In this document: in pieces, positions 49,511 through 61,091 of the stretch | Numbering within the stretch: position 1 is the stretch's first letter | How the letters are laid out: each line of letters opens with the position of its first letter | Notes under the pieces: generated by a model | The model's database searches: none | Seen by the model: only the letters and a program-made list of their open reading frames with translations | Told to the model about the DNA's origin: nothing | Position numbers and translations under genes: made by a program | From: Neodiprion pinetum | Lineage: Eukaryota; Arthropoda; Insecta; Hymenoptera; Diprionidae | Reading direction: 5' to 3' | Assembly: GCF_021155775.2 (NCBI RefSeq) | Contig: NC_060235.2 | Location: forward strand, 41,078,701-41,142,700 | DNA length: 64,000 bases

Positions 49511-49747
49511 CAGTAGAACCTCGATTATCCGAACCATGACTTGATTTATCCGATAAAAAAAATACATGGTGCTAAAATGGTGCTAACATACATTGTTGCT
49601 CGTTAAAAAACGTCGAGCAACCGATTTAAATTTACGTTGTATAATATTGTTATACCTCGAGATAAAAATTGCTTTACGGTTATCCGAACTTTTGATCATC
49701 CGAACTAGACTCGGTCCCAATTAGATCGGATAATCCAGGTTCTACTG
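49511..49747. mobile_element. pogo/Tigger-like MITE
   Basis: Starts CAGTAGAACCTCGATTATCC after TA (49509-49510) and ends GGATAATCCAGGTTCTACTG before TA (49748-49749), the hallmark ends and TA duplication of pogo/Tigger elements. Length is 237 bp; the interior contains further TTATCCGA words and no transposase. Confidence 0.85.
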
Positions 49748-49749
49748 TA

Positions 49750-52092
49750 CATCATCAGTTATATTATATATCTACAGTGTGTCACGCGAGAAAGTGTTTC
49801 TTCGGTTCAATGAACTCACAATGAGCTTGTGCTTGTGATTCGTCGTGACGTTATCTCGTCACCACAGTTCGTTATTTGAGACGTCCGTTATAATACATTC
49901 AAGCGTAATGTATTCCGAGTTTACAACTCGATTTGTTACATCACTATCGCGTGTATGGATCGATATTGTCGCGTGTTGTACGTTTCCAAGTACACGAAAT
50001 TACACCTCGTTTTCTTAATTATTAATCCTTATATATCGTTCGTTATCCTAGCTGTGTAAAGCGTGTGTGTTTATCACAATTCAAATTTTCTTCCCTTCAA
50101 TTAACGTAACGTCAAGATGCTACCAAGACTGTAAACTATAGACGAACGAAATTCTCATCGCTCGTGACGCTTTCCGTCCAATTATCATCATACAGTCGAA
50201 CCCGCAAACACTGGTACAAAATTTTTATACAAAATTGTGTAAACTTATTTCTCAGTGAAGATTTTTACACAGACATAAAATACTGATTTATAATTAACAC
50301 TGTTGAATCTAATCGTGATACTTGCACGCATTACCGATGTCCGAGTTTCAAATCTTTTCATTTTAAGATCAACCCTCCATCGGTCACGTGGCTTTTACTA
50401 ACCTCTTTTTTCCCCACTATTGACTTTTCAAAAATTTACAAAAAATTTAGGTAATCAGATTCAAGCGCCTACTTGGTATTCCAATAGTTTTCATTACGGG
50501 ATTTTCAATTAGTTAATCAGTAGAAATAGTTGAACAATTGAAAATTCTCGACACACCGCCGCGATAAGTGTGAAACTCAAGGTGGACGGTTTCATCCGTG
50601 ATAATGACATTGCTCATTTGTACCGAATGAAATATATCGTGATTGCAGCATCGTAAATATGATTCATTTTTATTCCGACTGATTTCTCCTTCCACTCTTA
50701 TCAATAACCACGACGACGGAAAGTTGTGAGGCTTCTACTGTACACGTTAGCCTAAACACATCGTGTATCTGGAGCAAATCGGTGTTGTACTCATTCTGAG
50801 GCGGCAGGTTGCGGAAGGCTCTGCTCTTTAAAAATAGCCGTTAGCCGGTTGTGACCACCGCAATGGAATTAGCGTCTATATAAATCTCCAAGGACGTGAA
50901 ACGCTGATATTTTACTTTTATTTTTCTTTTTTTTTTCTACCGTTCGGTTACACGTTGAAAACCGGAATGCCATGCAGCGGTTGGAACTCGATACAAAATT
51001 TCTAACCAAATTTAAAGGAGTCACTTTACGATGTTGCTGACGTTTTTATTACCATGTCACTGTGACGTTATCACAGCAAGCCTGCAAGTTTCGTTAGGTA
51101 CGTAATTATAATTGTTACGGTTGATATTTTATCATGATGTCATTCTCCCAGCGGGAATTTCCAAGTGATGATTCATTGGTCGGAAATTGAAGTTGGTTAA
51201 TACGACACCTTTGTTTACGTACATCTGAATTACGTGGTTGTTTTTAAAGAAAAATTTCACCCTTACAAATGTCAGGTGCCTTGACTTGACTTGGGTTAGG
51301 AGCAAAGTGTTTTTGAATCCGTGTAAAAATGATTTTGAAAACTTGCAGTTTTTAATGAGACTTACCAATGTTCACCGCGTAGACCAAGGTGAATAAACAA
51401 TAGCAGATTGTGCATCAAGGAAGCAAAGTACGTCTTTTTACGCTGAGCGTGTTTGCAATATGAGCCGTAGGCGAGCGCGTGCGCGAACCGAAGACGAATA
51501 TTGCAAATACGCGAGGCGATAAAGACTTTGCCTCGATGGTGCACACGATACTTTATATCACAAAAATATGGTTTATAAGTTTTCTTTTACAGCGGAGTTC
51601 GAAATAGGGCAGAAAAAAAAAAATAAAAAAAATACGTGTAAACATACTTGCTTTAGATGAAATAAGTTTGTAATTTACATTTTATACGACAAATATGATA
51701 CTATATTTTGAGTATATGTACTTTAATATTTCGTGAGTTGTCTTCTAAACGTTAAAGTTTGGCTGAAAATTGTTTATTTAAATTTCGAATCAAGTTCCTC
51801 GTGTTCATACGTAATGGCGTCATTATCATTTGAATGTAGAGCAATCGCATTGACCCAAATATATCAGTGACTCCATCTGTTCAAAGAACCGAATTCCGAG
51901 TACCAAGAAGGAATGAATTGTCTTTTAAGCGGGGATGCAAAATAAACGAGGGTATTCAAAGATTTAGTATTATGATTATTTCTTTCTCATACAATCCGAA
52001 ATGAAAGATTCGGAAAATCGTTTTTGACACAATGGGTATTTTTCGCTTAAAAATCTAGGCCTTGTTTCATATTTATATTAAAATTAAGCAAA
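49750..52092. other. Spacer, no recognised gene
   Basis: No domain-bearing exon. Weakly similar CAGTCGAACC (50194) and GGCTTCTACTGTA (about 50731) words could be ends of a decayed pogo-like element about 550 bp long, but the arms do not align further. Confidence 0.35.
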
Positions 52093-52860
52093 TTATGCGT
52101 GGTCGATTTCCAAGGCCATGACGGAAACAACGCTGTCTCCGTCAACGTCGCGAAACACGGGCTCGCCCTCGTCGTTCTTAAACGCGTCCGACAAATCGAA
52201 ATCGAACAGATTAACCATTCCAATTTTTTCGGCGACCTTCCTCGAGTAGATCGAAGAATAATAGCCGAACACAACACGGAGTCCCGGAATGCATTTGGCA
52301 ATCGTTAGTGCAGTCTCGGACAAATCTTTGGCGAGTCCCTTCCGGCGATGATCCTGATGAACCGCGATTGCGAAGAATTCCATAACGGCTTCGGCATCCG
52401 GATACCTTTGGTGCATACCCGTTTCTTCGTCCATCTTTGCCAAGTAGCTGTAGTAATCTTTGACGAACTTGGATTTGAACGTGTAAGACTTGAAGAGCTC
52501 CGCCGTTCCTGCACCGTTCCGTTCATCCTCACCCTCTCGCCGACTCAGAATAGTCAAAATAACGCCAACGATTTCCTCGGTCCCATTTTGAACGGCAATC
52601 AGACAAGGTGATCGCTCGTAAACAGCGGTGACAAGGTTGTCGTCGTCTTCCTGAGCGCGTTCAGCCTCCTCCTCCGCCTCCTCCTCGTCCGGGTTCGTCT
52701 GGCAGCCCGCTTTTAACATTCTCCCAATTTTTTCATCCTCGTGATAATTTTCACTCATAAACTTCAGTACATCGGGTAGTCGGCTCTGTTTGGCCAGTTC
52801 GATTCTGTAACCCGACGCCGTTGTCGGATACGGTTTTAGGTATTCCATGGTCATCGCCAT
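52093..52860 (-). CDS. Arylalkylamine N-acetyltransferase-like protein (GNAT family), intronless
   Basis: Third acetyltransferase of the cluster, a single open frame of 255 codons from the ATG at 52860 to a stop at 52093. Landmarks in order: E43 in NYHEDEK (position of the catalytic Glu of Dat); a highly acidic insert at residues 58-74 not present in the two neighbours; EEIVGVIL (beta strand 4 region); FFAIAVHQDH followed by the acetyl-CoA loop R172-R-K-G-L-A177, a good R-x-x-G-x-A match; and YYSSIYS with S202 and S206 at the Dat Ser positions, then VAEKIGM. No membrane segment or signal peptide. Lack of introns beside intron-bearing paralogues could mean retroposition or intron loss; no poly-A tail or target duplication was seen to prove either. 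Substrate unknown. Confidence 0.87.
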   Translation of the reverse strand: MAMTMEYLKPYPTTASGYRIELAKQSRLPDVLKFMSENYHEDEKIGRMLKAGCQTNPDEEEAEEEAERAQEDDDNLVTAVYERSPCLIAVQNGTEEIVGVILTILSRREGEDERNGAGTAELFKSYTFKSKFVKDYYSYLAKMDEETGMHQRYPDAEAVMEFFAIAVHQDHRRKGLAKDLSETALTIAKCIPGLRVVFGYYSSIYSRKVAEKIGMVNLFDFDLSDAFKNDEGEPVFRDVDGDSVVSVMALEIDHA

Positions 52861-54719
52861 CCCTTGATATTACTCGGCCACGATTTTCCACTTCGTGAGC
52901 TTTTCAAAACCAATCAAATCTCACGGGTGCAGTAGAACACGGCTCCGTATGTAAGCAAGCTTAACACACTCGATAATGAGTGAAATGATTTTTCGCAAAA
53001 CTACTGCCTTTGTCACCAGCCAAATCTGCGTGAATTGATTACAAAAATTGACGATAAGATAAGAGACCTTCGTGGATTACAGAATTGTATACGTAACTGA
53101 ATTTTGGAGATGGATTCGGGCTTATGCATCACTCACCTCTCAACGTTATGTAATACTGTACAAGATCGCTGCAGCGGTTAGGTTCGGAAATGGTCATTCA
53201 AGACGCTCTTACGGTGGTCAAATTCCGGACTAAATTGAGCCTGTTGGAACTGAAAGTGTACAGACTTTGCAATGCGGCATCTGGTATGGTGAAAGTAAAT
53301 CAAATCCTGATAATCCAAATAGTACAAGTAAGCATATTATATTAATCGAGCTATGGATCGTTTTAGATTGGGATGAGAGAGCTAACGTAACCTTCGTCAT
53401 CGTTTAGTTTGATGACTTTGTTTACGACTCGGATGAGGGTCGATGATTGGATATTAACGACGATATGAATTATAACTTAATGTCCACCGATTTTGTATTG
53501 CTTTTTGAAATTTTCTTACATTAAAAGTTTCACGTCAGTCATGAGGTTTGAGAGTATTTAACTGTGAGTCCTTCTTTATATCTGTCTCAAAATTAATATT
53601 TCATTGTTATCCTAAATGATATTTTTATTAATGGTAAAACATATTTATACTTTTTCTGACGAGAGCCCCCCTCAGGGCCGAAATGTCAATTTCTGACTTC
53701 CTTTCATTTCGATCTCCACCCCGAGAACTCTACACACGTAAATCAAATTACCCCAAAAAGAACCTCTGGTGCAAAAACACTGATCTCTATATTGTCTGTA
53801 CGAACCGGATGACGTTTTTTTCTGGATTTTCATTACTGTACGAGTTATTTTGTTTTCTATTCATACTTCATTATCATTTGTAATTGTATAATTTTATGGT
53901 TAATCTGACCCCAGTGTGGCAACAGTGTTAGAGATGTGGAAACAGAGGCTCAAGTTTCGATCATGCTTTTATTGTGAATTAACAGACATTTACTTGGCAG
54001 TAGTACGTGATTTGAATCTTTATTGATAAAGGATGAGAACACATTTTTAATGTATTTGGTGAAAGGTTTTTGCGCCAGAGATGCTTTTTGAGGGGATATC
54101 GCTATTTTTTTTTACTTTATGTGTTACTCGTTCTGATGTATAAACTACTTTTCGTAGACCTTGACAACTTCAAAATGCAGAGAATTGTATTGGAACAAAA
54201 TCATAGCTATTTTAAAACAGTTTCAGCGCAAGATCTATGATGGTTCGAAGGTGCTATAGATCGTTAAGCCAAGTTTACCCGATTACATGAGCATAAACTC
54301 AGACTTCGAAAGACTACTAACTCTGCGTTTAGCATCATCGAGTGCTCCACAGTTCATCAAACCAATTTAAAAATTAGCAAGATATACTTTGTTAGTTCTA
54401 ATTGATCCACCTGACTATGTTCGATACAGTGAGCACTCAGTGCTGCACATTTCGCTTTACATATTTCGAGCCTATTTGCAGAGTTCTAAGCTACCCAAGT
54501 TTCCGTAATTATTCAAATACTCACCGTGGAATCCCGATATCAACACCGAATTAAATTTGTGATCAGAGTTTGTCAACGGAACTCCAAGTAAATCTCGTTT
54601 CTGAATTCAGGCACTGTGAAATAAAACATTCTGCCATCAAACGTCACATAGCACAAGACTTGATCGTTGAAAGATCAACGACATCAAGAGTAAACATGTA
54701 AGAATTATTTTCGATCTCG
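52861..54719. other. Spacer upstream of gene 3
   Basis: Contains the presumed promoter of the intronless gene and a hammerhead-like motif at 53656-53687. No exon recognised. Confidence 0.4.
53656..53687 (+). other. Hammerhead-like motif of Penelope-type sequence (isolated)
   Basis: CTGACGA (53656-53662) is followed by a GC hairpin: GCCC at 53665-53668 pairs with GGGC at 53675-53678, and G53663 can pair with C53679. Then come GAAA (53680-53683) and TGTC. This is the same layout as the motif at 55809, and both resemble the CTGATGA...GAAACGTC region of Penelope-like elements. No arms or target duplication were found here, so it may be a fragment or chance. Confidence 0.35.
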
Positions 54720-54998
54720 TCAACTTTTACTTCGATGTGACCAAGATTTAATTGCATGAAAATCAACGGCCCTTAAGACGGCCATTGACTTTTTTCGAAC
54801 CCCAAACTTCAGGGCATTTCTCATTACCGCGCCACTTTTGAACTTGGAAATAAACGCGGAACGAATGTTGTCGATTGTCGAATAGACCCAATGAAATTTC
54901 CATGAGCTAGCAAGCAAAAATAGACCTAGTAAGCCTAAGGTTACGCAGCCGGCGCAAGTATAACCAGGAACTGTTGAAAAACACTGTTCCGTAGTCAT
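54720..54998 (-). CDS. Possible small single-pass membrane protein, unidentified
   Basis: A true ATG at 54998 opens 92 codons to a TGA at 54720. Residues 6-17 carry three Cys; residues about 17-34 (VTLGLLGLFLLASSW region) are a plausible transmembrane helix; and the remainder is basic. This order (short Cys-containing N-terminus, helix, basic tail) is protein-like. I recognise no family, there is no neighbour of related function, and an ORF of this size can occur by chance. Confidence 0.25.
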   Translation of the reverse strand: MTTEQCFSTVPGYTCAGCVTLGLLGLFLLASSWKFHWVYSTIDNIRSAFISKFKSGAVMRNALKFGVRKKSMAVLRAVDFHAIKSWSHRSKS

Positions 54999-55137
54999 TA
55001 TTATGGCGTTAGTTACGGAAAATTTTTAAATGTAGCCAATACTTTTTTTATTGATATTTTAAACGCGTAGAAGCATATTATAGATCCAAGAGCACAGCGT
55101 ACAAGTAAAATTTGTTTCTGTGTTCAACGATGTATAA

Positions 55138-55925
55138 CAGAGATACTATTGATGTTTGAAGTTCGTGACTGTGTTTTTTGTATCATTAAATTTTCGTTGG
55201 TTGAAACAGTCAATGATGACAAGATGCAATTCATGTAATGATGCTTTTATTACGACGTTTACGTATCGGCATTAGCGTATCACGCATTAGTTGAAGGACA
55301 CAGGTTCAATTTTGAAAACGTAATAATATTAGACAAAGAGATTAAGTGGCATAAAAGAATTGTAAAAGAAATGATACACGCATCAACAAATGATACTGTA
55401 AACAAAAGAACAGATATCGATAATCTAAGTCACCTTTACGTAGACATTTTATAATATCGCAAAACACATATGTGTTAAAGGTCATGCGAACAAAGTGCCA
55501 GTATAACAACAATCATATAGGCAAATGTACGACATTATATCATTGTTATTATAACTAACATTAAGCAGGTCAAAATGACATACGGATAGTCAATTCCTTC
55601 TGTAACACCATGTAAGCAACAACTGTTGAGCTAAGGAATGTCTAGAAATGTGGGTGTATGATATTTTATTATCTTATGACAGCATAATAACTAAAACTAA
55701 TAACGGCATTTATGTATACAAATTTTAATTGAAAGTTTTTATTGTAAAATATTTCTAATTTAAATTAGTTAATTTTGTAATTTTCTCTATAATATTTTTT
55801 TAAGAAACCTGATGATGGCAGGCGGGGTCCTGCCGAAACGTCGTAATAAAAGCATCATTCCATGAATTGCATCTTGTCATCATTGGCTGTTTCAACCAAC
55901 GAAAATTTAATCAGAGATACTATTG
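55138..55925 (+). mobile_element. Penelope-like element remnant with inverted terminal repeats
   Basis: A 14-bp direct repeat, CAGAGATACTATTG, lies at 55138-55151 and 55912-55925 and looks like the target duplication. Inside the left copy is a tail of about 33 bp, then a 76-bp repeat at 55185-55260. Its inverted copy, with only two mismatches seen, is at 55836-55911, directly against the right duplication. The hammerhead-like motif sits just inside the right repeat. Terminal repeats plus a short one-sided tail and a variable-length target duplication fit Penelope-like elements. The 575-bp interior has no reverse transcriptase, so this is a non-autonomous or deleted copy. Confidence 0.7.
55809..55842 (+). 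ncRNA. Hammerhead-ribozyme-like motif
   Basis: CTGATGA (55809-55815), a 6-bp stem (GGCAGG at 55817-55822 with CCTGCC at 55829-55834), then GAAA (55835-55838) and CGTC. This reproduces the CUGANGA / stem II / GAAA core of hammerheads, which are known from Penelope-like elements. One extra T (55816) sits between core and stem, and stems I and III are not obvious, so catalytic activity is uncertain. Confidence 0.45.
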
Positions 55926-58900
55926 TAGATACGAATAAAATGAGTTCTATGTTTTTTATAGAAAATTTGATAAGCTTTAATTTTTATAATAACATTTATC
56001 GCAATCGGATCGACGATTACCGAGATATGATGAAAAAACGAGTGGGGGCCAAAAATTTCGAACTATTCATCTTTCGTTGTTCTATTTTGACATGTTTGAA
56101 ATTTCGATATATCGACCATTCGCAATACTGACCCTTCCAAGTTTTGATCTCCACCCGAAAAATCTGGATTGAAACGACTTTTTTCAAGATGACGGATCAA
56201 ACCCTAGAGATGGAGGTCAGGATTTTTACTATCTTCAAAAGTACGCCAAAATAAAGGTCTCCACCAATTTATAATTTTTTACCGGTTAATTTTGCTATTC
56301 GCCTCATTTTGCCTAATAGGTTTATGTCGGATCGGGTTTTTGGCAATCCCAGAATGGCCTGAAAAGCCGGAATCTTCGGGAAACTTGGAATCTTCGTAAG
56401 ACCGAAAATCTTTGAGAAACCCGAATCGTAGATAACCCAACTTACCTAATATTTGTGATATCGGAAAGATACTTAATAGTCAATAATAGTAGTAAATAAT
56501 GAGACATTAATATTTCCAGTAAAAGATGTATCGTCTTTCATCATATTGACATAACTATCGTTATCTATATAAATTATACGTACACACTGTGACGATGTAT
56601 TTAACTACCAAAATTTTACAAAAAAATTGTTCAGGTAAGTATTATGTAAACGGCGACTTCTTAGGTTACATATACATACTTATTACTAACACGTAATTAT
56701 TCCCGTCTGCCGTTACTTGTTATTGCCGGCACTGCACTGGGCGTACAATAATAATCATGCCATACGAAAATATAATACATGATATATTTTCCTCAACCCA
56801 ACCCGAACCGACCCGCAGAATTCTCGTAGCCATGTTACGTTCCAAGCTCGATTTACAAACCTTGTAGTGTTTAGGTTCACGAACTTCGATGACCTGGTCG
56901 TGTGGATTCCTTGTTCAGCTTGTCTCAATTTAGAACCATGTTTTTGTGGATCGTGCCAATTATCACTGCGCGAGATTGAAATAATTCGTTTTACAGAACA
57001 CTTTAATTTAAAATACGCATCTACTAACAATGAGATGTTCTTTGAATTGATTTTCGAAGTTTGGTTTTACAATATTGTTCGATGGTTCTAAGTGTGAGCG
57101 TTTTGTAATCTAGAATGATCTGGATTGCTCGTTATTTTGAAGTTCGTTCCGAATGGTTGAAAGTCTTGATTTGTTCTGTGGTCTTTGGTGTCTAAAGTGA
57201 TTCTCTCTTGCATTAGTTTGGTTTTAAAGTGGGAGTTTTGAAGAGACTCTTAATTAGTCTTTATCTACGTCAGTGCAACACGATTAGTTTTAAAAGAAAC
57301 CGAACGGTGCAGTGCTGACCAGATATAAGTTAGTTGCAAGAATGCTTTTCTGAGGTCTGAGAATGATACTTTGTGAACATGCAAGACCATTGCACACTTA
57401 GGTGGTAACTGAATTTTCTAAGACCCCAAAGTTTTTTCCAATCATTCTTCATTTTACTTTCACAAACAACCCTGATTCAAGCACGCTGACTTTAAAATTC
57501 TACTTTAAAGCCGGTTCTGGGGTCAACTGAAGCTAATAGTAAATAATAAATATAATATAAAATAATAAAAATGTAGTTCTAGTTACAAAATGAAGATTAG
57601 TTTTGTAGCCGTTACCAGAAAGTCTAAGTTACTCACTATTCTTTCTCACTACGATCACTGTTAATATATTTTTTTTGTAACCGTTGTGAAATTTAATACT
57701 TGTGCAGCAATAAATTGATGTTAAAGCTTTATTTAACTAAAAAAGTAGAGTAAACCGAACAAACTGATTTTTCGTAGCAATTACCGGAAAAGGATCGACG
57801 ATAGCGCAAAATGGTTACGTGTACGTCGTTTTTCGTAATTCCGACAATATTCTAATAGTTTTTTTTCCGATTCATCAAGTTGCATCAAACATCTCAATAA
57901 TCTATGTTCCTATCCAACTGCAATACTGTCTGATTGTGAAGGACGTCACATTACGTGATCCACGACCAGTACACCCGAGAGCTATACCGGATCTTTTTCT
58001 TACATTGTTATGTATAATCTACCTAAAGTACCCGTTTTATTGGAATTGGAATTTGATGATGCCATTAACTGAGCCCATCAGCCACTTTCATTGCATTCAT
58101 TAGTCCCGTAATTTTGAATATATTTGCGCTATTTGTACAGTTGAAGTATATCAACATCACCTGTTCCATGTTTACCATGACCAACATCACGTCTTGTTCT
58201 GCTTGTTCCGTGTTTACGCAATATCAAATCTATGATATCTGCAATATTGAAGCCAATGTATTCAGCGATCCATTCCGTGCCAGTATATGTATTGTTAATT
58301 TATATATCTGTAGGCATTGCTGATGTACCTACAATTTTCATCGCACAATTAAGAAACCTTATGCACTTTACTCGTTTTTATTGATTACTTCGTTCGTGAC
58401 AAAACTTTTCTCTGATCAATCTAATAAATCTAATATTGTACTATAATCATTGTTTTTAATTATTCTTACATACGTTTTATTCCGTGAGTGTGTGTGTGTG
58501 TGTGAATTATTATACGTATTGCAATGAGATCCGACGATGATCCGTTATAAAATTCTGCTTCATCCACCGAGCAGGGGCGCCGTTTCGCTGAGAACAAAAA
58601 GTAAAAAAATATGTAGACAGCAAGTTCAATTAACGGGTTTGCTACATCTGGAAGCTTGCGTCACTGTGCTTGAAAACTATTGCTAATTCAGTGAAAATTG
58701 TTGCTAAACTTCAATAGCTAAAATTCTTGCCATCTCTATATTAACACTAAAATTTGTTGGTCCGGCGAATTATTTTTCAATGTGTAGGAATCCCACGCTG
58801 AGGCTAATTGATGTGTTACTATAGAGTTGCTTTTTAACGAACCACTGTTTTTGTCATGTGAGTCAGGTAACTGAAATATAAAACTGGAGTTGTGTATAAT

Positions 58901-60425
58901 AAGGGCCAACGTCAGGAAAAATCAATTCTGTCACCGACACTTTCGCGTATAACACGTCCAATTACAAGCATGCACCCTGATCGAAGCTAGCCAGCCATAC
59001 AATCAGTACCTTCAGAATACGTATCAATTATCATCGAACGATTTCATCATCTTGGCTGTTCGTTCAACAGATGCTTGACAAAGAGGACTTCATATAAATA
59101 AATTGCAGTCTCACTCAATACATAGTTGAGACACGCATTTGTTTAAAAAAAACTTTGTCTTGTTCTATGCATGTATGGTGGTGACAAAACGATCTGTAAG
59201 ATCAAAAACCTCACAGGATTGCTATCCATAGTAGACGGGTAATATGCGTTTAATATAATGGGCAAACCACTATAAATTTATTATAAACTATAAATTCTCG
59301 GGCTTTCTTTTTGTTGTAACTATTTTTAATTTCACTTTTCAGTACTATTTTTATTTCAGGTGGCCACAACCCATATACCTCTCTTTAAACAACCTCTTCA
59401 ACTCATTCATCCCCACCTTTCAGACCCGTAACAATACACACTATTTTCACTTCTTTACATTAAATAAACGTGCTACAATGCAAGGTGTAATTATTTTGCT
59501 CCACCTTCGTTTGATGCAAAATTGCACGTAATAACTATCAGTATCGTTTGAAAACGGTCGTACGTATATAATGTCCTTTATGTTATGAACACTTAAAAAT
59601 TGATCCAGTGACGGAAGAATTTAAAATATTTTTAACACACTAAATAATTTCGAATTGACAATAATTAAGATTTAGCATTTCGAAAATTGAGAAAACAAAT
59701 TGTTTTTGTACGTCTATCCACATTATACATATCCACTTACCTCTTTGAAATTTTGGCCAAGATCCAGAGAATTACTTTCACTTTTACCATATCTGTATTA
59801 ACGTTCTTGCCGTAACGCGAAAAATGTTTCAGAATTTCGTGGATATTCTGAAATCTTGAGTCATTGTATTTTATCAATCGATAATCCTGTAGTTGTTCAA
59901 AAAGTGACGATGGTATATTACCAGCGTCTGCCACTCAATAACTGATGGTTATGAAGAACTTCTTCTTACCTGCGTGGCCAGTCACTTGGTTAATAACACA
60001 TAAAACTGCTAATATCTCCAAATCTGTCCAGATCCAACAAACTGTTGCGAAAAATAATCCAGGGTTAACAGTTCTTATATGCGAATGACGCCGCGCCGTG
60101 CAGAATCGGATCGCCGCTGCATGTTTCGATAGACGGTTGGGACCAGAGCCGAGCAAGTGTCGGCTGTGCTTACGGATTGCTGTCGCCCGCAGCGTCAGGC
60201 GTAAATTTGAATACCACAAACCTGAAGCCTATTTACCCGCCGAGTAATGGTCACCAAAATTTGTCCAGAAGTAACCGTTTTCGAATTCTTCCATCACACA
60301 CAAATGAAAGACATCACGGTTTCTCGATTTTTTGGAACCAACTGAAAAATTCAGGCTGATGAAAATGTATTTCGAAATAATTCTAACCTTTAAAAATAAT
60401 GTCTTAAGTTGACATTTTTTAACGC
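55926..60425. other. Long spacer, no confirmed gene
   Basis: AT-rich with a (TG)n tract at about 58492-58504. A minus-strand frame at 59737-59934 ends at a good donor (AG before GTAAGTGG) but begins with GTG directly after a stop, so it could only be an internal exon. No upstream exon could be fixed. At 60079-60359 both strands are open for over 90 codons; neither has an ATG or a known domain. Confidence 0.4.
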
Positions 60426-60557
60426 GCGCGTTCATTTTACGTCAATTTTCTGACACAAATCGACGCTACGTGATTTCGTTATTCGGATCTAACGCAATAA
60501 CCTAATGAAATCACTCAGCGTCGTGTTGTGTCAGAAAATTGACGTTAAAAGAAGCGC
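60426..60557. repeat. Foldback MITE upstream of the Alhambra gene
   Basis: Arms of about 60 bp are inverted: ACGTCAATTTTCTGACACAA at 60439 faces TTGTGTCAGAAAATTGACGT ending at 60545. GACGCT, TGATTTC and the outer GCGC words also match. The loop is about 10 bp. Confidence 0.75.
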
Positions 60558-60852
60558 CCAATGTGACCGACAAAGTTGACTATCATAACATAGCACTATT
60601 TGTGTACTTCGAAGAACGCATACCTATTTTCCGACCGTTATTCGACATGATTTAACACTGTAGCCGTTGTTGGCTGCTGTATTAAATTAAAAAGGTTAAG
60701 AATTGTCGAAGCCTTTCCCCTTGCTGGTTGTGATTAAGCATGTCGACACCAATGAAAACCTAAGCCCCTATTCGCCAGTCTCTTTGATTAGAGAGTCACT
60801 AGCATTGCCCAATGGTCCATGACCCATGATGCATTTTTGTTACGCGCGGGAT

Positions 60853-60863
60853 TGCGCATGCGC
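60853..60863. promoter_or_regulatory. NRF1/EWG-type palindrome upstream of Alhambra
   Basis: TGCGCATGCGC matches the NRF1 consensus (Drosophila counterpart: Erect wing) and lies 330 bp before the predicted start codon. It sits in a CpG-bearing region next to ATGGCCGC, consistent with a housekeeping-type promoter. The role is inferred from motif and position only. Confidence 0.4.
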
Positions 60864-61091
60864 TTGCTGCGCAACAACAAAATAAAATGGCCGCATAGTG
60901 AGATAAATAGAGAGTACGAAGAGTAAATAAATAATTCGCGTGGCTCGGTTGTTAAAACGGTCGTCAGGACGATCGAATGTTATCGAAAAGAATCAATTAT
61001 CCCAGCCCCGAATAGCCGCTGGTAATATCGGCCCGCAGCTCGGTAACAATACCCAATAGAGTGATAAGAAAAAAATAGTGCAATCGTGTGC

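Noticed and set aside
50194..50743. Possible decayed pogo-like element
   Set aside because: Only about ten bases at each end match inverted; inner sequence does not align.
53701..56160. Shared word GATCTCCACC(C)CGA near 53711 and 56140
   Set aside because: The similarity does not extend beyond about 15 bases, so it is not enough to call a repeat.
59737..59934. Start of a minus-strand gene at 59934
   Set aside because: The apparent first codon is GTG directly after a TGA, so this cannot be an ordinary initiation site; kept only as a possible internal exon.
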